Assembly (NCBI RefSeq): GCF_021462225.1
Contig: NC_061794.1
Location: forward strand, 43,648,914 to 43,712,913
Direction: 5' to 3'
DNA length: 64,000 nt
Origin: Girardinichthys multiradiatus
Taxonomy: Eukaryota; Chordata; Actinopteri; Cyprinodontiformes; Goodeidae
This document shows positions 24,170 through 35,263 of this stretch, one piece after another. A model generated the notes under the pieces. It did not search any database. It was not told the DNA's origin and was given only the letters and a program-made list of their open reading frames with translations. Numbering within the stretch: position 1 is the stretch's first letter; each line of letters opens with the position of its first letter. The position numbers and the translations under genes are program-made.

Positions 24170-27100
24170 CTAAACTGAAGATGTTTCCTCAGCAGATGAA
24201 CGGTTCTGTTTTTCCTCCTCTCTGATTTCCTCCCTCTCTGGGTTGGTCTGCAGGAAGAACAGGAGGAGAAATTGACTCTCTGAGACAGTTATAAAAACAC
24301 TAATGAAACTCAGGTGTTTTAGAGAGATTCAGACTCACCATGAGAGACGACAAATTATTCTGATTCTACAGCAGGATCTGAAAAACATTCAGATGAGAAC
24401 TGAGACTTCTGGTTTACAGAGATTAGGAGACTTTCCAGGAACTAGAAGTAAAGTCTTAGAAAACTTGTTCAGTATCAAGCTGATCTGTGCAGAACCATCA
24501 ACTGCTGATTGATGCACAGATCATGTTGGTAGATTTTACTCTGACCAAACAAACAGAAATAATCTCCAGAAATGAGGCAGCTGAAACATTAACATACTAT
24601 AATGTTCATAAATATTTTCCTGTTTCTGTACATTTGTTGCAGAATCTCTCATCATCTTCAGTCAGATGCTCTGTTTTAACTCCTGCCTCCTTAGGGATCC
24701 CTCAGCCATCACTGCTCTGCTGGTTGCTCAGATATGTTTAATGCAAACAGAGACTCATTGTTTCATTATTTCTAAACTAAGCTTTAGACAGACACTTTCT
24801 TCCTCATAGTTGATTCTCTGACCCTGCAGACCTCTGACATGCACAGAAGGCTGACCAACACTCTGAAGAAGAAGAAAGCAAGGAAGAAGCCTTCATGGCT
24901 CAGAAGAGCTTTGGTATAAATGTAGTTTTCAAAGGGAGGACAACACAGCTGTTTTTGTGTTTTGTGTATCCTCACCTTTGGTTTTCGTGACCCTCCTCTT
25001 CCAGCAGAAAATCACCAGAGGTGTTGATAACAAGATGATCTTGACGACCAGAGTCAGACCAACATAAAGCTGCAGACCTGCAGTGTTGTTAACAAGAGAT
25101 CATCTTGGTTTTATTATGACAAAGTGGTAGATGTGGCAGATCAGGCTGATCTTATTCTACAGCTGATGATCTTCATCATTGTTACTGTTTGAATCTCATC
25201 ATTTAAATGTGGTCATCTCTGCTCATCCCTCTGGCTCTAAGATGAAGGAAGGTAAATGTTGTGTTAACTTTCCCTCCTGATCAGAACTTAATCATGTTAA
25301 CATTTTTAACTGATTAAAACTGGATCAGTCACATTGAAATCGGGTCTGATGTAAAACATCCAACGATGAGACATCAGTGATGAGATTTTTCTGCCAAAAA
25401 TATATTATTACGAAACGCCAGGTAATTAATACCCATTTGAATCTCTTCACTGATCTTCATTAAAGCCACTATCCAGCAAACTGTTAAGAGACTCGCCTCT
25501 GCTCAAGGCAATGGTGTGTCACGTGATCAAATAAACGTAATCTGATTGGCTAAAAGACGCTCGACTCGATTGAGTGCTGATTACTTTGGCTTGAGTCACC
25601 AGAAGGTCAACACATTTGCAGTTGAATTTTTACAGGTGAATTTTTTTGCTGGAAAATTTTAAGTACAAAAAGAAATTCAAATACATAATTGCACAGGATA
25701 AACATTCAGTGTTATAAATTCAATGTCTAAAAAATGTCTGATTCTAATGAGACTATTTTACTTCCATAAACCATCATAAACACATGAACAGATACTTTAC
25801 TTTTGGGTCCAGTTGATGTTCTGGTCTGTTGGGTGCTTTCAGACAGGGAGGAAGAAGAGGAACTCAACCTTTGTGTTAATGTTGTTGATGTAAAAGTTTG
25901 CAGAGTCCACTTTGGTTCTGAAGTGCTTGAAGCTGTGGGCAATTAAACAGAATCAGAACACCTGAGTTAAAGCTGACAATGATTTTTCATATTCATGATA
26001 CTGATGAAGATGTTTGTCACAGTTTGAACATGTTGGATGATTAAATCAGTTAAAAACATCAGAACTACTATTTAAACCCAGTTTTCTGTCTGAGCTTATT
26101 GGATCAGAACAAGCTGTCAGAGAGCAGAGTTTTCTTTCAGAGACACGAAGGAACATTTTTAGGAGAAAACTCACCTCCTGTTACATCAAGATCAAAATCC
26201 TCATATTGAGTTGCAGTCCATGTATTATACAATTGACACCGGTACCGTCCTGAGTCTGACTGTTTCAGCCCTGTGATGCTCACATTCATAATATCAGATG
26301 AAAAAATGGATTTTCTTTCATACTGAATGCTGTATCTTCCTCGCTGATCTCTGTCCTCTGTTGTTTCAATCAGAATATTGTTTCCTTCACAGGTTTCCTT
26401 ACAGAAGAACCTCCTGCTTCCAGAGTACCTAAATGGACATGAAACTGTGATGTTGGTTCCTTCCTTTGCTGTACGAGGTTCTCCAGTGTCTCCATCCTGC
26501 AGTGATGCTGAGAAGATCAACAGTCAGTAATTACTGTAAGATTCAGCAGCATGAAGAGAAAACATTTTTATAAATTTAACTGAAGGTGTGAGAATAAATG
26601 TGCAAATGATCTAGTAAATCAATTCTAGAAACAACTATTTAGCTGAACAACCTTCTGGTTTCTTTGTTCCACCTGGTTAAATCTCCAACTGCAGCAAGTC
26701 AAAGCTTGGAAAAAATCTAAAACGTTTCTATGATTTAATTGATTTATTTTTCATCTTTGTAGAAAGTAGCTCTGATCTGCAGATTGTATCGTTGTTTCTG
26801 TGATGAAGCGTTAGATGTTGGAACACTCTGTGGTTTCTGCTGATGTTCCTCTTCAGCTGCTTTAAATCAGGAAGCAAAGAGCAGTTTCCTCTGGTTCTTT
26901 GACTAATCTAAGAGTTGTAGAAAACTGCAAGTTCTCCAAAGCAACAGACACTGAGCTCTATAAGAGGTAACTGTGAATGTTGTTCATCTTAATCTGCATT
27001 TCAACAGAAAACTGTGCATCTGTGCAACAAAAAGGAAAAACTCATCCAGTTTAATGTGAAACACAAAAGAGATGATTTCTGAGAAAGAGACCAGAAAATG

Positions 27101-27449
27101 TGTGATAAATTTTATCTTGAGTGAAAAAGGGAACTAAAATTCAAACTAGAATAAGCATAGTGTTGGTTTTCTCAACTAGTTTACACACATGAATGGTTTA
27201 TAAAGCTTCGAATAGTTGAATTAATCTTAGAATAAAGGTATTAATTTTTAAACAGAAACCGACAGGATGTAACAGATAACATTACTGAAACAGAGTCAGC
27301 TTCAAACTTTTTAACAGTGTAGAAAAACTCCCTGAGAGACTGAAGGAACAGCAAGGATGAAGGACCGAGAGCAGAAATAATACTAGAAATAAAAGAATGT
27401 ACTCACTGAGGAAGAAGAAGAAGCAGATCAAAGTGTGACAGACCTTCAT
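24170..27449 (-). CDS. Receptor B: short-tailed CD300/CMRF35-like receptor, activating type
   Basis: Predicted exons are signal peptide 27407-27449, V-set Ig 26175-26507, stalk 25801-25932, transmembrane 24976-25077 and tail 24339-24377, where a TAA at 24355-24357 ends the protein after DPAVESE. That gives about 210 residues. A downstream homologous tail exon (24170-24247, TNPEREEIREEE, ending at TAG) would no longer be reached. The V domain keeps VSC, FCKETC and DSGRYRC. The membrane segment reads LQLYVGLTLVVKIILLST; the buried lysine is typical of receptors that pair with ITAM adaptors such as DAP12 or FcR-gamma. The adaptor itself is not in the window, so an activating role is inferred. 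Splice sites and phases match genes A and C. It could still be an expressed decoy or a non-functional copy. Confidence 0.75.
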
Positions 27450-29495
27450 CCTGAGCTGCTGATGGGTTCTAACTGTTTCTCTTCTTCCTTTTACTGATAA
27501 ACCAGGAAGTTCTCTGAATGATGGAGGTCCTCCTCTGGACACCAGAGCTCGCTCTCCTCTTGTTTTTACTGTAGAGTTAGAGTTTGTGTAGAAACCTTTG
27601 AATTGAAACTGCTTCATTAGATGAAACCAGGGGGGTCGTTAGACCTGGATGTTTTCTGAATAGCCTCGGACTTCTTGATAGAAGAAATTAAGTATTAAAA
27701 TGATGCAGCCACAAAATGGTATTGGACTTCACATTTTTATTTAAAAACAATCAGATCTTTTCAATTGTGTTCCATATAATCACCTCCCGCTCCACCTAAC
27801 CTGACATGAAATAAAGGAGAAGACAAAAAATAATTATTTGCGCACTCGCAGCACCTAGAATGCCAACTACGCGCACAACCAGAGACGGACTCCATTCTGG
27901 AAAAGTCCAGAACAGCAGTTTACTCCAGGTCGACCTACCTCCTTCATTTCCTGAAAGGTTACACTGAGCGCCTCAAACAGGGATCATTTCAGAGCCACCG
28001 TGAAGCCAACCAGAGAGAGGGAGCCTGGTGTGTTCAGGAACAGGTGGAAGCAGAGCGGTATAACCCAGGAGAAGATAGCGGTAACACCTGAATGCTGACT
28101 CAGAATGGGCTAATTGTAAGTTACAGATAATCACTGATTCACCCAGCAAGACATGAGGTGGAGGTTCTCTCTAATGAGCATCTTCAGGGTCATGATGAGG
28201 GACTTTCACCTGAGCTACAGGTGAAGTTAAATGATCTGTGATAGAAAACAGCAGCAACCTTCTCTGTGAGCTTCTAGCTGGATTTGCATCATAATGTGAA
28301 AATATCTGGTCCTTTACTTCATTCAAAATAAAAGCATTTAATCCTAACGTAGCTGAACACATTAAAAAGTCCTTCAGATCAACACATTGATCTCATTGCA
28401 GCAGCCGGTCTTATAGTCCAGTTCTACATGTAGACAGAACCAGGTGTTGCTCAATAAACCAGGAAAATATCTCCTGGTTCCAGTAAGACGTAGTAGAAAG
28501 AACAACAGTAAGCCTCCCTCTTCTCTTTCATATCTTCTGTGCTGATTCTAAACATGCAGCTCTGGCTTTAAAGATGCAGCATAATTAAGAAATAAATCAT
28601 AGCAATTAATCACAGGTGGACCATTGATTAGTTAACTATTTTATTTTTCTGAATTACACTTGCAATATTATATAAAATAAACCCATTAAACAAGGATACA
28701 GTTTTACTGAAGATGAGACATACATACCATATGTATACAGTTATTAATAACTGTAATATTAGCACTGATAAGGTCCAGGATGAGGCTCTATGCTATATTT
28801 TAAACACCACAACTTAACATCCTTTCCTCTCAAAGTGTTTAATAGTAAGAACTGCACTAATGTCTCACATGTTCAGTGCAGAACAAAAGACTGTGTTGAA
28901 AAATGTTTCTTTTATTATTTTTAGCAGGCCAAATTTCTTCAGAAGTGGAATGAAGGGCTGAAAAGATGGAGATAAAAGAGAACAAGTTCATAAAAGAAGG
29001 AACAATTTTAATAAAATGTTTCAAAAGCTCTTGGCATCATAAAATAAACATATTTTAGGATTTTACAATTTGACTATGATTTAAGAAAATCAACTTTATA
29101 CCACTTTCCTTTTTTGAAATATAAGAATAAAGACAATGGAGCCTCAGGAGTGAAACACTTTGATGAAAATGTAACGTTTAAAAAAGGTCATTTATGTAGA
29201 TAACAGAAGAAGCACAAAGTAAACATCTGAGTTTCAGAAAAATTTCTGTCAGCAAAAATTCAGATTAAGTTATTTTCTAAATACCTCAAAATGTGTCATT
29301 ATTTGTTTCAGCAAAATGTTTTTTCATCAGGCCTAAACTCTGTTTCTCCTTGTCCTTCATTCAGCTTCTAACAAAAATAAAAAGTAAAATTATTGCAAAC
29401 GTTTTTTGTTTGATTCATAATAACTTACATTCAGTCTAAAACCAGCCGAGACAGAGAACTGGTACAATATGTCCTATATTATTTTTACTTTAAAT
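27450..29495. other. Upstream region of gene B; no gene recognised
   Basis: Noncoding counterpart of 16,340-18,386. It contains the presumed promoter of gene B but no element I can identify with confidence. Confidence 0.55.
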
Positions 29496-29508
29496 TACCT
29501 ATAAATTC

Positions 29509-32500
29509 GTTCGTTCGTTCGTCGTCTTCCGCTTATCCAGGACCGGGTCGCGGGGGCAGCAGACTCAGCAGAGATGCCCAGACGTCCCTCTCTCCAGACA
29601 CCTCCTCCAGCTCCTCCGGGGGGAGCCCAAGGCGTTCCCAGGCCAGCCGAGAGACATAGTCCCTCCAGCGTGTCCTGGGCCGTCCCCTGGGCCTCCTCCC
29701 GGTGGGACGTGCCTGGAACACCTCCCGAGGAAGGCGTCCAGGAGGCATCCGGTACAGATGCCCGAGCCACCTCAACTGGCTCCTCTCGATGTGGAGGAGC
29801 AGCAGCTCTACTCTGAGCCCCTCCCGGATGGCCGAACTCCTCACCCTATCTCTAAGGGAGTGCCCGGCCACCCTACGGAGGAAGCTCATTTCAGCCGCTT
29901 GTATCCGTGATCTCGTTCTTTCGGTCATGACCCAAAGTTCATGGCCATAGGTGAGGGTAGGAACGTAGACCGACCAGTAAATTGAGAGCTTTGCTTTTCG
30001 GCTCAGCTCTCTCTTCACCACAACGGACCGGCACAGCGCCCCCATTACTGTGGCAGCCGCACCGATCCGTCTGTCGATCTCCCGCTCCATTCTTCCCTCA
30101 CTCGTGAACAAGACCCCGAGATACTTAAACTCCTCCACTTGAGGCAGGAACTCCCCTCCAACCTGAAGAGGACAAGCCACCCTTTTCCAGTCGAGAACCA
30201 TGGCCTCGGACTTGGAGGAGCTGATCCTCATCCCAGCCGCTTCACACTCGGCTGCGAACCGCCACAGCGCATGCTGTAGGTCTTGGCTAGAGGGGGCCAG
30301 CAGGACCACGTCATCTGCAAAAAGAAGAGACGAAATCCACTGGTCCCCAAACCAGACCTCCTCCGGCCCTTGGCTGCGTCTAGAAATCCTGTCCATAAAA
30401 GTTATGAACAGGACCGGCGACAAAGGGCAGCCCTGCCGGAGTCCAACATGCACTGGGAACAGGTCCGACTTAGTGCCGGCAATGCGGACCAAACTCCTGC
30501 TCCGCTCGTACAGGGACCGGATGGCCCCTAATAAAGGGCCCCCGATTCCATACTCCTGGAGCACCCCCCACAGGGCATCACGAGGGACACAGTCGAATGC
30601 CTTCTCCAGGTCCACAAAACACATGTGAACCGGTTGGGCAAACTCCCATGAACCTTCGAGCACCCTGTAGAGGGTATAGAGCTGGTCCAGTGTTCCCCGG
30701 CTGGGACGAAAACCACACTGTTCCTCCTGAAGCCGAGGTTCGACTATCGGTGGGACTCTCCTCTCCAATACCCTGGCGTAGGCCTTACCAGGGAGGCTGA
30801 GGAGTGTGATCCCCCTGTAGTTGGAACACACCCTCCGGTCCCCCTTCTTATAAAGGGGGAACACCACCCCAGTCTGCCAGTCCAGAGGCACTGTCCCCGA
30901 CCGCCACGCAATGTTGAAGAGGCGTGTCAACCATGACAGCCCTACAACATCCAGAGACTCAAGGTACTCAGGGCGGATCTCATCCACCCCCGAAGCCCTG
31001 CCACCGCGGAGCTTTTTAACCACCTCGGTGACTTCAGCCTGGGTGATGAAAGAGTCCAACCCCGAGTCCCCAGCCTCTGTTTCCACCACGGAATGCGTGA
31101 TGGCAGGATTGAGGAGATCCTCGAAGTACTCCTTCCACCGCCCGATAATGTCCTCAGTCGAGGTCAGCAGTCTCCTGCCCCCACTATAAACAGTGTTGGC
31201 AAAGCACTGCTTCCCCCTCCTGAGGCGCCGGACGGTTTGCCAGAATCGCTTCGAGGCCAACCGGTAGTACTTCTCCATGGCCTCACCGAACTCTTCCCAG
31301 GCCCGAGTTTTTGCCTCTGCCACAGCCCGGGCCGCAGCACGCTTGGCTTCACGGTACCCGTCAGCCGCCTCAGGAGTCCCACAAGCCAACCACAGCCGAC
31401 AGGACTCCTTCTTCAGCTTAACAGCATCCCTTACTGCCAGTGTCCACCACCGGGTTCTGGGATTGCCGCCACGACAGGCACCGCAGACCTTACGGCTGCA
31501 GCTATGGGCAGCAGCATCGACAATAGATGCGGAGAACATGGTCCGCTCGGACTCTATGTCTCCAACATCCCCCGGGATCTGGTCGAAGCTCTCCCGGAGG
31601 TGGGAGTTGAATACATCCGTGGCCGAGGGCTCCGCCAGGCGTTCCCAGCAGACCCTCACTATGCGCTTGGGCCTGCCAAGTCTGTCTGGCTTTCTCCTCC
31701 TCCAGCGGATCCAACTCACCACCAGGTGATGATCAGTGGACAGCTCAGCCCCTCTCTTCACCCGAGTGTCCACAACATGCGGCCGAAGGTCTGATGATAT
31801 GACAACAAAGTCCATCATCGACCTCCTGCCTAGGGTGTCCTGGTGCCAAGTGCACTGATGGACACCCTTATGTTTGAACATGGTGTTCATTATGGACAAT
31901 CCGTGACTAGCACAGAAGTCCAATAACAAAACACCACTCGGATTCAGATCGGGGAGGCCATTCCTCCCGATCACGCCTCTCCAGGTGTCACTGTCGTTCC
32001 CCACGTGGGCGTTGAAGTCCCCCAGCAGAATAATGGAGTCCCCGGGAGGGGCACTATCCAGCACCCCCGACAGGGACGCCAAGAAGGCCGGGTACTCTGC
32101 ACTACCACTCGGCCCGTAGGCTGAAATGATAGTCAGAGACCTCTCCCCAACCCGAAGGCGCAGGGATACGACCCTCTCATCCACTGGGGTAAACCCCAAC
32201 ACGAGACGGCTGAGCTGGGGGGCAACAAGCAAACCCACACCAGCCCGCCGCCTCTCCCCGTGGGCCACTCCAGAGTAGAACAGAGTCCAACCCCTCTCAA
32301 GGAGATGGGTTCCAGAGCCCACGCTGTGCGTGGAGGCGAGCCCGACTATTTCTAGTCGATATCTCTTGACCTCCCGCACAAGCTCAGGCTCCTTCCCCCC
32401 CAGCGAGGTGACATTCCACGTCCCTAGAGTCAGCGTAAGCATCCGGGGATCGGGCCGCTGAGGTCTCCACCTTCGTCCGCCACCCAATCCTCTTTGCACC

Positions 32501-32868
32501 GGTCCCTCACGGTTCCCCCTGCAGGTGGTGGGCCCACTGGGGGATGGCCTCGTGTCTCTCGTTCGGGCTTGGCCCGGCCGGGTCCCGCGAGGAGCAACCC
32601 GGCCACCAGGCGCTCTCCGATGAGTCCCGACCCGAGGCCTGACTCCAGGGTGGGACCCCGGCTCCGCCGTACCGGGCGACGTCACGTGCCTCGATATTTT
32701 GTTCTTCATGAGGGGTTCTTGAACCATTCTTTGTCTGACCCATCACCTAGAGCCTGTTTGCCATGGGAGACCCTACCAGGGGCATTTAGGCCCCAGACAA
32801 CATAGCCTCTAGGATCATTTGAGCACTCAAACCCCTCCACCACGTTAAGGTGACGGTTCAAGGAGGGG
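29509..32868 (-). mobile_element. Full-length RTE-like LINE in unit 2, 3,360 bp
   Basis: This is the same insertion as in unit 1: target duplication beginning TACCTATAAAT at 29496-29508 and 32869-32881, with a TTCG-type 3' tail at 29509-29522. It lies between genes B and C and its transcript would run in the same direction as the receptors. Confidence 0.93.
29533..32727 (-). CDS. Intact LINE endonuclease/reverse transcriptase, 1,064 aa
   Basis: Uninterrupted ORF with a true ATG at 32725-32727. An APE-like endonuclease spans roughly residues 95-340, with TWNV, the SAYGP strand, GDFNAHVG near residue 236 and STDHH near 330. A reverse transcriptase spans roughly 560-860, with [45 protein letters not shown] and FADDVVLLA near residue 802. 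A C-terminal region has [14 protein letters not shown] and [19 protein letters not shown]. In the endonuclease, the segment where related enzymes carry a metal-binding glutamate reads [10 protein letters not shown]. Product: an enzyme that nicks target DNA and copies its own RNA. It is the only RTE-like copy in the window without a frame break, so it could be active, though expression is unknown. Confidence 0.92.
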   Translation of the reverse strand: MVQEPLMKNKISRHVTSPGTAEPGSHPGVRPRVGTHRRAPGGRVAPRGTRPGQARTRDTRPSPSGPTTCRGNREGPVQRGLGGGRRWRPQRPDPRMLTLTLGTWNVTSLGGKEPELVREVKRYRLEIVGLASTHSVGSGTHLLERGWTLFYSGVAHGERRRAGVGLLVAPQLSRLVLGFTPVDERVVSLRLRVGERSLTIISAYGPSGSAEYPAFLASLSGVLDSAPPGDSIILLGDFNAHVGNDSDTWRGVIGRNGLPDLNPSGVLLLDFCASHGLSIMNTMFKHKGVHQCTWHQDTLGRRSMMDFVVISSDLRPHVVDTRVKRGAELSTDHHLVVSWIRWRRRKPDRLGRPKRIVRVCWERLAEPSATDVFNSHLRESFDQIPGDVGDIESERTMFSASIVDAAAHSCSRKVCGACRGGNPRTRWWTLAVRDAVKLKKESCRLWLACGTPEAADGYREAKRAAARAVAEAKTRAWEEFGEAMEKYYRLASKRFWQTVRRLRRGKQCFANTVYSGGRRLLTSTEDIIGRWKEYFEDLLNPAITHSVVETEAGDSGLDSFITQAEVTEVVKKLRGGRASGVDEIRPEYLESLDVVGLSWLTRLFNIAWRSGTVPLDWQTGVVFPLYKKGDRRVCSNYRGITLLSLPGKAYARVLERRVPPIVEPRLQEEQCGFRPSRGTLDQLYTLYRVLEGSWEFAQPVHMCFVDLEKAFDCVPRDALWGVLQEYGIGGPLLGAIRSLYERSRSLVRIAGTKSDLFPVHVGLRQGCPLSPVLFITFMDRISRRSQGPEEVWFGDQWISSLLFADDVVLLAPSSQDLQHALWRFAAECEAAGMRISSSKSEAMVLDWKRVACPLQVGGEFLPQVEEFKYLGVLFTSEGRMEREIDRRIGAAATVMGALCRSVVVKRELSRKAKLSIYWSVYVPTLTYGHELWVMTERTRSRIQAAEMSFLRRVAGHSLRDRVRSSAIREGLRVELLLLHIERSQLRWLGHLYRMPPGRLPREVFQARPTGRRPRGRPRTRWRDYVSRLAWERLGLPPEELEEVSGERDVWASLLSLLPPRPGPG

Positions 32869-32875
32869 TACCTAT

Positions 32876-32925
32876 AAATCCAAAATATTTAGATTTCAAT
32901 ATTGAAATCTAAATATTTTGGATTT
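32876..32925. repeat. Perfect 50-bp palindrome (unit 2 copy)
   Basis: This is the same palindrome as at 21767-21816, again overlapping the 5'-side target duplication of the LINE. No base differs between the two copies. Confidence 0.95.
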
Positions 32926-33289
32926 GGGCTAAAGCCCCCAATGTTTTGAGACCCTAAAAATGCCCCTGGATGAAACAGTTGTCTTTCTCTGAGGTCCAAT
33001 TTGGTTCCTTTATGGAGACACGACATCTTCATCAGAGCATGAAACTGTCCTCAGAGCCGAATGAAAGCTGCTGATGAACACAGAGACACACATCAAACTA
33101 ACAGTCAAACAAATAAAGCAATTTAAACAAACCTTTCTTAGACATGAAAAATAATTTAAAAATATGCGATCTAACTTTTATCAGCATCACAGTTTAATAT
33201 ATCCAGGATTAATTCATCTGTCAATTAATAGTGTTTCTAGTTATTTTAGGCTATTTTCAACCTCAAACCACTGTTAAGAAAGAATAATC

Positions 33290-34283
33290 TGGACAACTAA
33301 ACTACACAGATGATGCACAGCTCTACATTACAATGTCACCTGGTGACTATGAACCTATTTAAGCCTTAGATAGATGCATACAACAAATCAATGTGTGGAT
33401 GTGCCATACTTTTCTCCAGCTGAATAAAAACCAAAACTGAAGTCATTATTCTTGAACCAAAGGAGCAGCGATCAAGAGTTAGAAAGCAGCTTCAGTTACA
33501 GCTAGAAACCACAGATCAGGCCCAAAATCTGGGTGTAGTGATGGACTCAGACCTGAACCTTCAGAGACACATAAAGTCAATCACTAAGTCCACCTTCATC
33601 ACCTGAAGAACATTTACGGGATTAAAGGACCAACATCCCAGCAGGATCTGGAAAAACGTATCCATGCTTTTATGTTTAGTTGATCACTGCAACAGTGTCT
33701 CCACAGGTCTGTCTAAAACAAAAATCAAACAGCTGCAGCTGATCCACTAGCCGTCCTCACTAGAACTAAGAAGGTGGAGAACATCAACCCGGTTCTAAAG
33801 TCCTCCCACTGGCTTCCTGGACCTCAGAGAGTAGATGTTAAAATACTTCTGTTAGTTTATAAGTCTCTGAATGGTTTAGCACCAAAATACATGAAAGTAT
33901 TATTGCTGTTGCATCAACCTTCCAGACCACTCAGGTCTTCTGGTTCAAGTCTACTCTGCATCCCCAGAACCAGAACCAAACATCAAGAAGCAGAATTCAG
34001 TTCTTCTCCTCCACTAATCTGGATCAAACTTCTAGAAAACTGCAAAAATGATGAATCCCTGAGTTCCTTTTAATCAAGGTTAAAAACTCATTTGTTTCAA
34101 TTTGCTTGGACTGTTCTATTTAAACTATTAACTTGAACATCATTAGTTTCAGTCCGTAGTCCAACATCTCTGTACTTATCCTTTATTAGGCCACTGCAAT
34201 GTACTTTCTTCTGTTTTCAGCATGTAAAGCACTTTGAATTGTCTTGTTGCTGAAATGTGTTAAATAAATAAACTTGCCTTCCC
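33290..34283 (+). mobile_element. Decayed L2-like LINE, 3' part (unit 2)
   Basis: Duplicate of 22190-23180. The longest open part (33774-34073) again reads KILLLVYKSLNGLAP. A 6-nt loss near 33,680 and a 10-nt loss near 34,210 distinguish it from the unit 1 copy. It is not functional. Confidence 0.8.
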
Positions 34284-35263
34284 CATATTTATGTCTAGGT
34301 TTCAGAAATGTACAATCGACGTTTGTATTCTTAGTCATAAAATGAACTGTTTCACACGCTAGTGGGTTTCACGGTTAAAACAAATCAGTTTTTCTTACTT
34401 TAATTTTATGTTTTTGTTTGATTTAATGTCTAATGTGTCACTAGAGTTTGTCTAAATAAAAAATAACTAAATTCACACATGTGAAGTTGTGCTGAAATAA
34501 ATGATACCAACCAGGGAAATATAAACACCTTTTAATAGGAAATGTAAAAAATGTCATTTATCAAAAACAGCAATATATACCCCAGACCCCTAGGGTTTAA
34601 AACTGACAAATATAAAGTGATATAAAGGAAGTAAAGACCATGAAGACATGACAGCTTATTTAACCACAATCTGAAACATATTCTTACTGAACATTTGCTC
34701 CATTGCAAAACATGTTGAAAATAACCTTTGTTTTAGGAACCATATATTGTTACCTAAATGTTTCTGGTAATGAACTGAACATTAAAGTCCTGCCAGAGTT
34801 TTAGTTTCATTTGTTCATTTAACTCATTTAGTAAACAAACGACACAGAGGCAGAAACTCAGAGCTTCTCTGAGGCCTCCACCCAAATAATGACAAAAAAA
34901 TCAGATTAAATAAAACATAGACAGCACAGAAATGTAAACTAAACTATCAATATAAAGTATATACATAAATAAAACTAAAGAGGCTAACAATAAAAATGTT
35001 CAATATGAAATATATATGAAATAAAACAACATATATATTTGTTGTTTTACTTGAAACTACTGATTGAAAACAAGTGTTTAATAAAACCTGTTACAGCAGA
35101 GCAACTAGAAAGTCTTCAAATCATCTTTTGTAACATTTTTAGCAAAGGACAACTGTCCTGTGTGATTTTGTGTTATTTTATATTGTTTGTTGTGAAAACA
35201 TCAGACAACATTTTCCTCATCTGTACTTTTAGCTCTGATTGTTTCACAGAGTTTAGTTCAGGT

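Larger units (their letters stand above)
14663..25785. repeat. Tandem segmental duplication, unit 1 (about 11.1 kb)
   Basis: This unit is near-identical to unit 2 (25786-36868) from the stalk exon, V exon and signal exon of one receptor through spacer, RTE-like LINE, 50-bp palindrome, L2-like LINE, and tail and transmembrane exons of the next receptor. Only scattered substitutions and small indels separate them. Unit edges are placed where gene A's minisatellite replaces the shared sequence, so the true duplication breakpoint could lie elsewhere in the period. Confidence 0.93.

Noticed and set aside
22993..24178. Short frames in the 3' flank of gene B as extra exons
   Set aside because: No splice-compatible, domain-bearing frame, and they are mirrored in unit 2 as noncoding DNA.
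24303..24741. Plus-strand frames of 69 and 84 codons that recur near 35.4, 43.8 and 58.5 kb
   Set aside because: They recur only because the receptor tail introns are duplicated. They run antisense to real exons and have no domain.
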